Part shown: piece by piece, positions 1 to 6,450 of the stretch
How positions within the stretch are numbered: position 1 is the stretch's first letter
Layout: each line of letters begins with the position of its first letter
Source of the DNA: JBEKLJ01 sp050010255
Lineage (GTDB): Bacteria; Acidobacteriota; Terriglobia; Bryobacterales; Bryobacteraceae
Direction: 5' to 3'
Assembly (NCBI GenBank): GCA_050010255.1
Contig: JBEKLJ010000132.1
Location: 1-9,771, forward strand
DNA length: 9,771 nucleotides
Notes under the pieces: model-generated
The model's database searches: none
Told to the model about the DNA's origin: nothing
What the model saw: only the letters and a program-made list of their open reading frames with translations
Position numbers and translations under genes: made by a program

Positions 1-219
1 ACTTCGCCAGGGGAGCAAGCCCCCTGAGACCCCCGGCTGCCTCCCGCTTGCGTCGGCACCCTGCCTGTCAAGGATGTCATGGAACAATGTGTCAAGGATG
101 TCATGGAACTTGACACTGAAGCGCGCGCCACAAATGCGGCCCCATCGCGCCTAGCTGCGGTTGTGGTGAAACATCCGGGCTGGAGATCTGCTGAGGTAGG
201 GGTCGATCATGATCGACCC
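1..219. other. Gene-free left edge with repeats
   Basis: I see no convincing gene here. Forward reading frames that cross it run antisense through the TPR gene and have shadow composition. The stretch holds a weak hairpin (CAGGGG at 8-13 against CCCCTG at 21-26, 7-nt loop), a tandem 20-bp direct repeat (66-109) and a long palindrome at its right edge (196-223). A perfect TTGACA lies at 110-115, but no -10 box sits at good spacing; the best is ACAAAT at 130-135, a 14-bp spacer. The repeats suggest the remnant of a mobile or repetitive element, but there is no transposase coding sequence in view. Confidence 0.5.
66..109. repeat. 20-bp tandem direct repeat, 24-bp period
   Basis: TGTCAAGGATGTCATGGAAC occurs at 66-85 and again, identically, at 90-109, with 4 bp between copies. 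The second copy is bracketed by a 7-bp inverted repeat (GTGTCAA at 89-95, TTGACAC at 110-116), so it can form a stem with a 14-nt loop. Iterated TGTCAAGGATGTC-like blocks resemble, from memory, the ends of IS481-type insertion sequences, and this could be an orphan IS end. An operator for an unseen gene to the left of the window is the alternative. No transposase is present, so the identity is unproven. Confidence 0.6.
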
Positions 220-223
220 CTAC
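196..223. repeat. Perfect 28-bp palindrome overlapping a stop codon
   Basis: The half-site GTAGGGGTCGATCA (196-209) is followed immediately by its exact reverse complement (210-223), with no spacer. The TAG stop of the leftward TPR gene (220-222) lies inside it. In RNA it would fold to a stem of about 12 bp with a tetraloop at the 3' end of that message, so it could stabilise the transcript or help end it. Reading leftward past the palindrome there is no T tract, so it does not meet the usual criteria for an intrinsic terminator. A binding site for a dimeric protein or a REP-like unit are other possibilities. Confidence 0.7.
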
Positions 224-753
224 TTGGGCGGTGCGGAGGGCTTGCTCTCGGAAGCGGCCGGTGGCTTACTCGCGGGGGTGGGCGGCGGCAACGAGGCGAG
301 CTTCCTACGGACCGTGGCCGCCAGCTTGCTCCCCGGCGCCATCTCCAGGTAGGTCGAGTAGGCCTCGCGCGCGGCTTGGGGGTGCTTCAGCTTCACCTCG
401 GCGTCGCCAAGCCTCACATAGGCCTCGGCGAAGGTGGGATTCCATTTCAGCGCCTCCCGGAACCGGCCCGCCGCCGCCTTGTAGCTCTTCTTCGTGAAGT
501 AGAAGTTCCCGATCCTGAGTTCCTTCTGGGCTGCCAGCGGGTTGAAGGAGTACTCCTTCGGCGTCTGCAGGTTCTCGTCTTCCTCCGGGGGCGCCTGTTC
601 GGCGGGAGGGGCTTGCTTCGGCGCGGGGTGTTGCGCCCATACCGCGCTGAAAATGAAGGTCATGAGCGCTAGCCGCGCGGCGGCGCGCCGGCGGCGCGGA
701 GGCTTCACGCACCGAACGGGGAACACGTTCCTCCGAGTGTCTCTAGCCCGCAT
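220..753 (-). CDS. Exported TPR-repeat protein, function unknown
   Basis: A 177-residue protein with an arginine-rich N-terminus (RRRR near 20-23), a short hydrophobic stretch (about 28-38) and a likely signal peptidase I site after AVWA (residues 37-40), so it is probably periplasmic or surface-located. There is no lipobox cysteine. Residues 41-65 are a Pro/Gln/Glu-rich linker. Two TPR units follow: about 75-106, ending ALKWNP, and about 107-140, ending YLEMAP. The C-terminus (155-177) is a Pro/Ala/Ser/Lys-rich tail. TPRs bind proteins, and this size and layout recall BamD/YbgF-like envelope scaffolds, but the partner cannot be named. The start is uncertain. ATG at 753 has a weak AGGTGG 10 nt upstream. 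GTG at 726 has a better GGAGG, but only 3 nt away, and would shorten the n-region without changing the mature protein. The gene is divergent from uvrC and its stop lies in a 28-bp palindrome. Confidence 0.82.
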   Translation of the reverse strand: MRARDTRRNVFPVRCVKPPRRRRAAARLALMTFIFSAVWAQHPAPKQAPPAEQAPPEEDENLQTPKEYSFNPLAAQKELRIGNFYFTKKSYKAAAGRFREALKWNPTFAEAYVRLGDAEVKLKHPQAAREAYSTYLEMAPGSKLAATVRRKLASLPPPTPASKPPAASESKPSAPPK

Positions 754-797
754 TTGTCACCAACCACCTGCTGCGGGGCGCGACAGCAGCCGTCCCC

Positions 798-895
798 GCA
801 AAAACCGGGTACAGACAGCCACTTTTCGCTTGTGTGAATCCGTTGTCTTCGGCGAACCGGGAGTGCGAAAAGTGGTGTCTGGCCCCGGTTTTTGC
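798..895. repeat. Long imperfect inverted repeat (REP/MITE-like)
   Basis: The left arm (798-829, beginning GCAAAAACCGGG) and right arm (865-895, ending CCGGTTTTTGC) are reverse complements over about 31 bp, with two mismatches and one unpaired base, around a 35-nt loop. Each arm carries a CAGACA(G)CCACTTTTCGC core. On either strand the structure ends in a GG-TTTTT run, which makes it look like a bidirectional hairpin. It fills most of the 754-968 gap between the divergent TPR and uvrC genes. A terminator makes little sense between divergent starts, so a REP/BIME or MITE unit is more likely. From memory, AAAGTGGTGTCTG-type motifs are common near RAYT/IS200-like transposases, but none is in this window. 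Between the repeat and uvrC only a weak TATAAG (910-915) could serve as a -10 box. Confidence 0.7.
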
Positions 896-968
896 TGCCA
901 CAATAGAAGTATAAGCCCGCCAGACGCGGCGCGCCCGCGCCAGCGTTCGGCGAGGTCGAAGTTCCTCC

Positions 969-2786
969 ATGGACCTCCGCGAAAAGGCCAGCCGGTTGCC
1001 TCCGCTGCCCGGCGTGTACCTCTACAAGGGCGACGGCGGGCAGGTTCTTTACGTAGGCAAGGCCAAGAACCTGCACAACCGCGTCCGCAGCTACTTCGCC
1101 GAGGACAAGCTGGCCGAGGCCAAGACGGGCACGCTGATCCAGGAAGCGCGCGAGGTGGAGTACATCCTGGTCGACAACGAGAAGGAAGCGCTGGCGCTGG
1201 AGAACAACCTGATCAAGCAGTGGAAGCCGCGCTTCAACGTCCTGCTGCGCGACGACAAGACCTACCCCTACATCAAGCTCACTCACGAGAAATACCCGCG
1301 GGTCTACGTGACGCGGCGCGTCACCAAGGACGGCTCGACCTACTACGGCCCCTACTTCCCCGGCAATCTCGCCTACCGGCTGGTGCACTTCGTCCACCGC
1401 TTCTTCCAAGTGCCCTCGTGCAAGGTGGACCTGACGCGCCGGCACCCGCAGCCCTGCCTTCAATACCACATCCACGGCTGCCGGGGGCCGTGCGTCGAAG
1501 GGCTCACGAGCGACGAAGAGTACGCGCGCGCCATCCGCCAGGTCCGGCTGTTGCTGGAGGGGCGGCACAAGGACCTCATCGCCGAGTTGCGCGGCCACAT
1601 GGAGCAGGCCTCCGACCAGATGCGCTTCGAGCAGGCGGCCGTGCTGCGCGACGTCATCGCCACGGTCGCGGAGGTCGACCAGCGGCAGAAGATGGCCGCC
1701 GCCGAGGGCGAGGACACCGACATCTTCGGCTTCTACGCCGAGCCTCCGCTGGTGGCGGCCAATGTCTTTCACCTCCGCAACGGCCGGATCGTGGACCGCC
1801 GCGAGTTCTTCTGGGAAGACGCCGAGTTCGAGCCCGCCGAGTTCTGCTCCGCGTTCCTCAAGCAGTTCTACCTGGACCAGCCGTATATCCCGGCGCTGGT
1901 CCACGTGCCGGTGGACTTCGAGGACCGCGAGGCGCTTGAGGAGCTGCTGGGGGAGAAGCGCGGGCGCAAGGTGGAGATCCACGCGCCGCAGCGCGGCCAG
2001 AAGAAGGCCCTGCTGGAGCTGGCCGCCACGAACGCCAAGCACCTCTTCGACCAGCGCTTCCGGGTGATGAAGCCATCGTCGAAGGCCATCCAGGGCGCCT
2101 TGCAGGAGCTGCTCAATCTGCCCGAGCCGCCGCGGCGCATCGAGTGCTTCGATGTCTCCCACACCCAGGGGGAGGAGAAGGTGGCGAGCATGGTGGTGTG
2201 GGAGGACGGGCGGATGAAGAAGTCCGGCTACCGGAAGTTCATCATCCGCGAGGTGGAAGGCAACGACGATTTCGCCTGCATGCGCGAGGTGATTCGGCGG
2301 CGGTACGCGCGCCTCCGCGAGGAGGGCCGGCCGATGCCCGGGCTGGTGCTGGTGGATGGCGGCGTGGGCCAGTTGCACGCGGCGGCCGAGGCGCTGGAGG
2401 GCCTGGGCATCACCGACCAGCCGCTGGCCTCGATCGCCAAGCGCGAAGAGTGGATCTACGTTTACGGCCAGGAGGAGGAGCCGGTGGTGCTGGACCGGTT
2501 CTCGCCGGTGCTACACCTCATCGAGAGCGTGCGTGACGAAGCGCACCGCTTCGCGGTCACCTTCCATCGCTCCCGGCGCGACGCGCGGCGGATCGGCTCG
2601 GAGCTCGAGCAGATCCCCGGCATCGGGTCGAAGACCGTGCGCAAGCTGCTGGAACGCCTGGGCAGCGCAGCGGGCGTGCGACGGGCCTCCCTCGAGGAGC
2701 TGACGGCCGCGGCAGGCCCCTCGGCCGCCCGCAAAGTGCACGAGCATTATCGCGCGCCGAGCGGCGGGCCGGCCGGACAGGAGTGA
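969..2786 (+). CDS. uvrC: UvrABC excinuclease subunit C
   Basis: Nucleotide excision repair endonuclease. After UvrA/UvrB find a lesion, UvrC binds UvrB and cuts the damaged strand on both sides. At 605 residues it is full length. The N-terminal GIY-YIG nuclease (3' incision) covers about 10-95, with GVY (15-17), YVGKAKN (28-34), R40, the catalytic-type E78 and N90. Cysteines C151, C163, C171 and C175 have the same spacing as the four E. coli residues reported to bind a 4Fe-4S cluster. The UVR motif (UvrB contact) is about 200-235. The RNase H-like domain (5' incision) carries DVSH (D395), VDGG (D463) and DEAH (H526). A helix-hairpin-helix DNA-binding region with IPGIGSKT spans about 545-595. 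GAGG at 952-955 precedes the ATG by 13 nt, so its ribosome site is weak. A phosphoesterase gene follows 10 bp after the stop and is probably co-transcribed. Nothing suggests damage. Confidence 0.97.
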   Translation: MDLREKASRLPPLPGVYLYKGDGGQVLYVGKAKNLHNRVRSYFAEDKLAEAKTGTLIQEAREVEYILVDNEKEALALENNLIKQWKPRFNVLLRDDKTYPYIKLTHEKYPRVYVTRRVTKDGSTYYGPYFPGNLAYRLVHFVHRFFQVPSCKVDLTRRHPQPCLQYHIHGCRGPCVEGLTSDEEYARAIRQVRLLLEGRHKDLIAELRGHMEQASDQMRFEQAAVLRDVIATVAEVDQRQKMAAAEGEDTDIFGFYAEPPLVAANVFHLRNGRIVDRREFFWEDAEFEPAEFCSAFLKQFYLDQPYIPALVHVPVDFEDREALEELLGEKRGRKVEIHAPQRGQKKALLELAATNAKHLFDQRFRVMKPSSKAIQGALQELLNLPEPPRRIECFDVSHTQGEEKVASMVVWEDGRMKKSGYRKFIIREVEGNDDFACMREVIRRRYARLREEGRPMPGLVLVDGGVGQLHAAAEALEGLGITDQPLASIAKREEWIYVYGQEEEPVVLDRFSPVLHLIESVRDEAHRFAVTFHRSRRDARRIGSELEQIPGIGSKTVRKLLERLGSAAGVRRASLEELTAAAGPSAARKVHEHYRAPSGGPAGQE

Positions 2787-2791
2787 GGGAG
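2785..2791 (+). promoter_or_regulatory. Shine-Dalgarno overlapping the uvrC stop
   Basis: GAGGGAG begins inside the TGA stop of uvrC (2784-2786) and lies 5 nt before the ATG at 2797. This fixes the start of the following phosphoesterase gene and suggests its translation is coupled to uvrC. Confidence 0.7.
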
Positions 2792-2796
2792 CAGCG

Positions 2797-3555
2797 ATGA
2801 AGCTGGCGGTTTTCGCCGATATCCACGCAAATGTCTGGGCGCTCGAGGCCGTCCTGGCGGATGCAACCGAGCGTGGGGTCACGGCATTTCTCAACCTGGG
2901 CGATGTCCTCTACGGGCCCCTGAGACCGCGCGAAACGTACGAGCGCCTGATGAATGTGAGCTTTGCCGCGACGGTTCAAGGCAACCAGGACCGCCAGATA
3001 TGCGAGACTACCGCGAGCGAGTCGAGTGCGAATCCCACGCTGGCCTACGTAGTGAGCGATCTCGGGAGGGAGCCGGTCAAATGGCTCCAAGAGCTGGCTC
3101 CAACGGCGCGCTTCGGTGATGGGGTTTTCCTGTGTCACGGAACGCCCACGAGCGACACCACTTACCTTCTCGAGGACGTCGATTCAGGCCACCCGATGGT
3201 TCGACCCGCGGCCTCGATTCTCGCATTGCTCGGGGGCGTGACGGAACCGGTCGTTCTTTGCGGCCACACGCACATTCCCCGGCTGGTGGAGCTGCCGGAC
3301 GGCCGGATCATCGTGAACCCCGGGAGCGTGGGGCTGCCGGCGTACGCGGACGAAAGCCCGGTCAGGCACGTGATGGAGACGTACTCGCCTCACGCATCCT
3401 ACGCCATCGTAGAGCGAGGCGAGCGGGGTTGGGGCGTCTCGTTCCACAGGGTGGCGTACGACCACGGGCAGGCCGCGCGGGCTGCGGAATCGCACGGCCG
3501 CGAGGACTGGGCCCGCGCCCTCCGAACCGGGTGGATGACGGGACCGGCGGGCTAG
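2797..3555 (+). CDS. Metallophosphoesterase, calcineurin-like, GNQD type
   Basis: A 252-residue soluble enzyme of the calcineurin-like metallophosphoesterase superfamily (YfcE/MJ0936-like), expected to hydrolyse phosphomono- or diesters with a two-metal site. Visible motifs are DIHAN (D8, H10, N12), GD (D36), GNQD (N63), H114 in CHGTP, GHTH (156-159) and NPGS (174-177). The usual GNH[DE] motif reads GNQD: the metal-ligand Asn is kept, but the His that normally helps catalysis is Gln. I believe relatives share GNQDR, so it may be a subfamily trait and not a defect. No signal peptide or membrane segment is seen, so it is probably cytoplasmic. A strong Shine-Dalgarno sits across the uvrC stop. 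The 3' end overlaps the convergent second phosphoesterase by 4 bp. The substrate is unknown; nothing beyond position ties it to DNA repair. Confidence 0.9.
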   Translation: MKLAVFADIHANVWALEAVLADATERGVTAFLNLGDVLYGPLRPRETYERLMNVSFAATVQGNQDRQICETTASESSANPTLAYVVSDLGREPVKWLQELAPTARFGDGVFLCHGTPTSDTTYLLEDVDSGHPMVRPAASILALLGGVTEPVVLCGHTHIPRLVELPDGRIIVNPGSVGLPAYADESPVRHVMETYSPHASYAIVERGERGWGVSFHRVAYDHGQAARAAESHGREDWARALRTGWMTGPAG

Positions 3556-4292
3556 TTCCCCGTCTCCAGCCGCTCGGCCAGCAGGGGCGGCAGGCCGGCT
3601 GCGAGGATCTTCTTCTGCGCCGCCTCGACATCGTAGGCCACGCGGCGATACTCCACCAGGCGCGCGCCGGGCTCGTAGAAGACGTAGGCGGCGCGCGGGT
3701 CGCCATCCCGAGGCTGGCCCACTGAGCCGGGGTTGATCAGGTACCAGGAGCCGGGGTCCAGCTCGAGGGCGTGTTGGTCGGCGTCGGAGCGGAGCTTCGG
3801 AATCCGCCTCACGCCATGGCGGTGCAACAGGAACCCGCCTTGCATGTGCGTGTGCCCGAAGAAGGAAACGGCGCGGTCCAGGCTGTTGCGGAGCTGCGAG
3901 ACCGCGAAGGTGGAAACCAGGTAGTCGTCCTCGTCGATGGGCGAGCCGTGCAGGATCTGAAACGAATCGAAGTCCAGCGGACCGCGCGGCAGGTTGCGGA
4001 CGTAGTCGAGGTTCTCGGGCGTGAGCGTCCGGCCGGTCCAGCGGGCCGCGGCGCGCGCCACGGGGTTGAACCACTCCAGGTCCTCCATCCCGGCGCAGGC
4101 CTTATCGTGGTTTCCGCGGACGATGGCATCCAGGTGCGTGCGCGCCCAATCGACCACCGCGTTCGGGTCGGCGCCGTAGCCCACCAGGTCGCCGCAGCAG
4201 AGCACCGCGTCGTAGCCGTCGCGCGCCTGGTGCAGCACCGCCTCCAGGGCTTCCCAGTTCCCGTGGATGTCACTCAGGATTAAGTAGCGCAC
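3552..4292 (-). CDS. Metallophosphoesterase, YfcE/MJ0936-like
   Basis: A 246-residue cytoplasmic-type metallophosphoesterase with the complete motif set: DIHGN (D8, H10, N12), GDLVGYG (D35), GNHD (60-63), H115 in LHGSP, GHTH (146-149) and NPGSVGQPR (187-195). Proteins of this design are often labelled ApaH/PrpA-like; the real substrate, whether phosphodiester, nucleotide or phosphoprotein, cannot be read from sequence. The GTG at 4292 is chosen as start because it places DIHGN at the normal distance from the N-terminus. Reading in from 4370 would add 26 low-complexity residues antiparallel to nothing conserved and lying wholly inside the upstream gene. The chosen start overlaps the end of the YkuE-like gene by 13 nt. 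The nearest GGAGG is about 18 nt upstream, so translation is probably coupled. Its motifs are intact, unlike its GNQD neighbour. Confidence 0.92.
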   Translation of the reverse strand: MRYLILSDIHGNWEALEAVLHQARDGYDAVLCCGDLVGYGADPNAVVDWARTHLDAIVRGNHDKACAGMEDLEWFNPVARAAARWTGRTLTPENLDYVRNLPRGPLDFDSFQILHGSPIDEDDYLVSTFAVSQLRNSLDRAVSFFGHTHMQGGFLLHRHGVRRIPKLRSDADQHALELDPGSWYLINPGSVGQPRDGDPRAAYVFYEPGARLVEYRRVAYDVEAAQKKILAAGLPPLLAERLETGN

Positions 4293-5446
4293 AGGCGTAG
4301 GAGCACGACCTCCGGCGGTGCGCCGAGCCGCACCGGCGCGCCCACCGTGCCGATGCCGCGCGTGACCCACATCACGGAGGGGCCGCGCCGGTACAGGCCG
4401 TAGACGTACGGCGTGAAGAACCGCGCCGGGTTCAGATTCTGGTGGAGGATCTCGGCCGTCACCTGGCCGCCGTGCGTGTGCCCGGCGAGCGTCAGGTGCC
4501 AGCCCTGTCTGGCCGCGACGTCGAAGACATCGGGGTTGTGCGAGAGCAGGACGTTGGTTGAGCCGGGCTCGATCAACCGCTCGGCGCCGGCCAGGTACTC
4601 CCCGCCCATCGGCTGGTAGTCCACGCCGGCCACGTTCAGCCTCGCATCGCCGAACCGCAGGCTGCGCGCTTCCGTCCGCAGGAAATAGATGCCCAGCCGC
4701 CGGCCCTCCCGGGTGGCTTCATCGCCGACGCGCGCGTAGGCCTCGTGATTGCCCAGGCAGCCGAGGATGCCCGCCTCGGCGCGCAGCCGCGCGAGCTGCC
4801 GCAGGCAGACCTCAAGCGGACCGCCGGGGGAGGTCACCAGGTCGCCGGTGACAACAGTCAGGTGCGGCCGCAGCTCATTGGCCATATCGACGGCGCGCGC
4901 CAGCTCCTGCTCGCTCAGGAACGGGCTCAGATGGATGTCGCTGAGCTGCGCCAGCCGCAGCCCTAGCAAGTCCTTCGGCAGGCCCGGAAGCGTGACCCGA
5001 ACTTCGCGGAGGCGAAGATCACGCCGCTCGACCAGGATGCCGAAGCCCATCACGGCGAACGGCGCGGCTACGAGGGCGGCGCCCGCCGTCCGGATGAATC
5101 CCCGCCGCGCGCCGCTGAACTGCGGCATGCGCCGCCACAGGGCCAGGACCGCCAGGGCGCAGGTCGTGGCGAAGCACCAGGCCAGCCCGCCGCCGCGAAC
5201 CCAGTAGAGCAGAGCGGAGGAGGAGGGGATCAGCCGCTGATATGCCGGGAAGCTGTCGATCACGCTGAAGCCGGCCCAGAGGGCCGCCAGCAGTCCGGCC
5301 ACCCGGATCGCGCGGCGGAGCGCCGGCCTGCGCCGGGCGGGGCCGCATTGCGCCAGCCAGACGCTGAGCTGGATCTGCACCCCCATGGCCAGCGCCATTG
5401 CCAGCAACTCGCGCGCGTGCCGCCACAGGCCAGGGGGAATTCGCAT
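4280..5446 (-). CDS. Membrane-anchored metallophosphoesterase (YkuE/YaeI-like)
   Basis: At 388 residues this is longer than the roughly 270-300 of typical YkuE/YaeI because it has a membrane N-terminus. Hydrophobic segments lie at about 12-32, 46-65, 79-103 and 118-138. The last is preceded by a twin-arginine-like RRGFIR (114-119). The catalytic domain (about 148-388) carries LSDIHL (D170, H172), GD (D202), GNHE (232-235), LSHNPD (301-306) and GHTHGGQ (322-328). The near-invariant family C-terminus, with YVYGLY and VTRGIGTVGAPVR, is present. Family members act on phosphoester or lipid-linked substrates at the membrane; UDP-diacylglucosamine hydrolases are related, but the substrate here is not established. 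The order of the segments suggests the catalytic domain follows the fourth segment directly; which face of the membrane it occupies depends on whether the Tat-like motif is used. The gene is the first of a leftward pair, overlaps the next gene by 13 nt and has a TACAAT box upstream. Confidence 0.93.
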   Translation of the reverse strand: MRIPPGLWRHARELLAMALAMGVQIQLSVWLAQCGPARRRPALRRAIRVAGLLAALWAGFSVIDSFPAYQRLIPSSSALLYWVRGGGLAWCFATTCALAVLALWRRMPQFSGARRGFIRTAGAALVAAPFAVMGFGILVERRDLRLREVRVTLPGLPKDLLGLRLAQLSDIHLSPFLSEQELARAVDMANELRPHLTVVTGDLVTSPGGPLEVCLRQLARLRAEAGILGCLGNHEAYARVGDEATREGRRLGIYFLRTEARSLRFGDARLNVAGVDYQPMGGEYLAGAERLIEPGSTNVLLSHNPDVFDVAARQGWHLTLAGHTHGGQVTAEILHQNLNPARFFTPYVYGLYRRGPSVMWVTRGIGTVGAPVRLGAPPEVVLLRLCAT

Positions 5447-5458
5447 CAGTACTTCTTC

Positions 5459-5464
5459 ATTGTA
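5459..5464 (-). promoter_or_regulatory. Candidate -10 box for the YkuE-like gene
   Basis: Reading leftward, TACAAT occurs 12 nt before the ATG at 5446. No good -35 box is seen at standard spacing. It shares an 86-bp divergent intergenic region with an identical hexamer facing the kinase gene. A predicted transcript would have a leader of only a few bases. Confidence 0.35.
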
Positions 5465-5519
5465 CCTGCGGCTTGCGGAGCGCCCCGCGGGCGACCGGCG
5501 GGCCGGGGAGTGCCTGGCT

Positions 5520-5525
5520 TACAAT
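5520..5525 (+). promoter_or_regulatory. Candidate -10 box for the kinase gene, leaderless
   Basis: TACAAT ends 7 nt before the ATG at 5533, so the transcription start would fall on or next to the initiation codon. There is no Shine-Dalgarno within range; the nearest GGGGAG is more than 20 nt upstream. This fits a leaderless mRNA. No convincing -35 box is visible. Confidence 0.4.
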
Positions 5526-5532
5526 CGAGTGC

Positions 5533-6450
5533 ATGTCGCTGGTGGTCGTGGGTTCGGTGGCGTATGACGGCGTCGAGACCCCCTACGGGCGCGTCGAGCG
5601 GATGCTGGGCGGCTCGTGCACTTACGCGGCGCTGGCAGCGAGCTTCTTCGCCGAGGTGGGCATCGTAGCCGTCGTGGGCGAAGATTTCGACCAGACCGAC
5701 TGCGACCTGCTGGCCAGCCGCGGCATCGACCTGGCCGGTTTGGAGCGCGTGCCGGGGAAAACGTTCTACTGGTCGGGCGTCTACTCGCCGGACATGAACG
5801 ATCGCACCACGCTGCGCACCGACCTGAATGTCTTCGCCGGCTTCGACCCCAAGCTGCCCGAGCGCTACCGCCGGCAGTCTTACCTGCTGCTGGGCAACAT
5901 CCAGCCGGGCCTTCAGCACGCCGTCCGCGCCCAGATGCTCGCGCCCAAGCTGGTCGGCGGCGACACCATGAACTACTGGATCCGGGAGACGCGCGAGGAG
6001 CTGCTGGAGACCCTCCAGGATTGGGACTTCCTGCTGATCAACGACAGCGAGGCGCGCCAGCTCTCCGGCCAACACAACCTCAAGCGCGCCGCGCAGGCGA
6101 TCTTCCGGATGGGCCCGCGGACGCTGGTCATCAAGCGCGGCGAGCACGGCGCGATCCTCTTCCGTCCCGAGGGCCACTTCATTGTGCCCGGCTACATGCT
6201 CGAGGATGTCTTTGATCCCACCGGCGCCGGCGATGCCTTCGCCGGCGGCTTCTTCGGATACGTGGCCGGCCTGGGGCTCGACCTCAAGGACGAGAGCGCC
6301 GACCTGAAGGAGCTGCGCAGGGCCGTCATCTACGGCTCGGTTATGGGCAGCTTTTGCTGCGAACGGTTCGGCGTGGACCGGTTTCGGACCTTGACGCGCG
6401 CGGAAATCGATGCCCGTTACAGCGAATTCAGGCAGTTCACGGAGTTCTAG
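5533..6450 (+). CDS. PfkB-family sugar/nucleoside kinase
   Basis: A 305-residue ATP-dependent kinase of the ribokinase/PfkB family. The start at 5533 gives the standard N-terminal strand (MSLVVVGSVAYDGV). The 45 extra codons back to 5398 lie across the divergent promoter and lack family sequence. Visible motifs are LGGS (25-28, substrate-binding glycines), VVGEDF (47-52), GGDTMNYWI (142-150), INDSEARQL (169-177), KRGEHGA (201-207) and the PfkB signature DPTGAGDAF (228-236), with D234 as catalytic base. The GGDTMN[FY]WI and FDPTGAGD pattern matches what I recall as the bacterial ribokinase-like subgroup C, whose substrate is not settled; a sugar or nucleoside is expected. It is cytoplasmic. 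The gene starts a rightward run with overlapping or closely spaced neighbours, and its context with a glycosyltransferase and a nucleotide-sugar dehydrogenase suggests sugar supply or salvage. Confidence 0.93.
   Translation: MSLVVVGSVAYDGVETPYGRVERMLGGSCTYAALAASFFAEVGIVAVVGEDFDQTDCDLLASRGIDLAGLERVPGKTFYWSGVYSPDMNDRTTLRTDLNVFAGFDPKLPERYRRQSYLLLGNIQPGLQHAVRAQMLAPKLVGGDTMNYWIRETREELLETLQDWDFLLINDSEARQLSGQHNLKRAAQAIFRMGPRTLVIKRGEHGAILFRPEGHFIVPGYMLEDVFDPTGAGDAFAGGFFGYVAGLGLDLKDESADLKELRRAVIYGSVMGSFCCERFGVDRFRTLTRAEIDARYSEFRQFTEF

Noticed and set aside
8..26. Possible terminator hairpin CAGGGG/CCCCTG
   Set aside because: Only 6 bp of stem and no T tract on either strand; too weak to call.
542..1939. 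Long forward reading frame overlapping the TPR 5' end and half of uvrC
   Set aside because: Arg/Gly/Ala-rich shadow in another frame of uvrC; no recognisable motifs, while uvrC in the overlapping frame is unmistakable.
705..2378. 557-codon leftward frame antisense to uvrC
   Set aside because: Antisense shadow typical of high-G+C coding DNA, rich in His, Leu and Val without domain signatures; it also runs across the inverted repeat.
4293..4370. N-terminal extension of the second phosphoesterase back to an ATG at 4370
   Set aside because: The extra 26 residues are low-complexity and lie inside the upstream gene; the GTG at 4292 gives the standard family N-terminus.
5446..5460. Five-codon leftward mini-ORF (MKKY) ending TGATG at the YkuE-like start
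   Set aside because: Looks like a leader peptide, but its ATG lies within the TACAAT box, so it would probably not be transcribed if that promoter is used.
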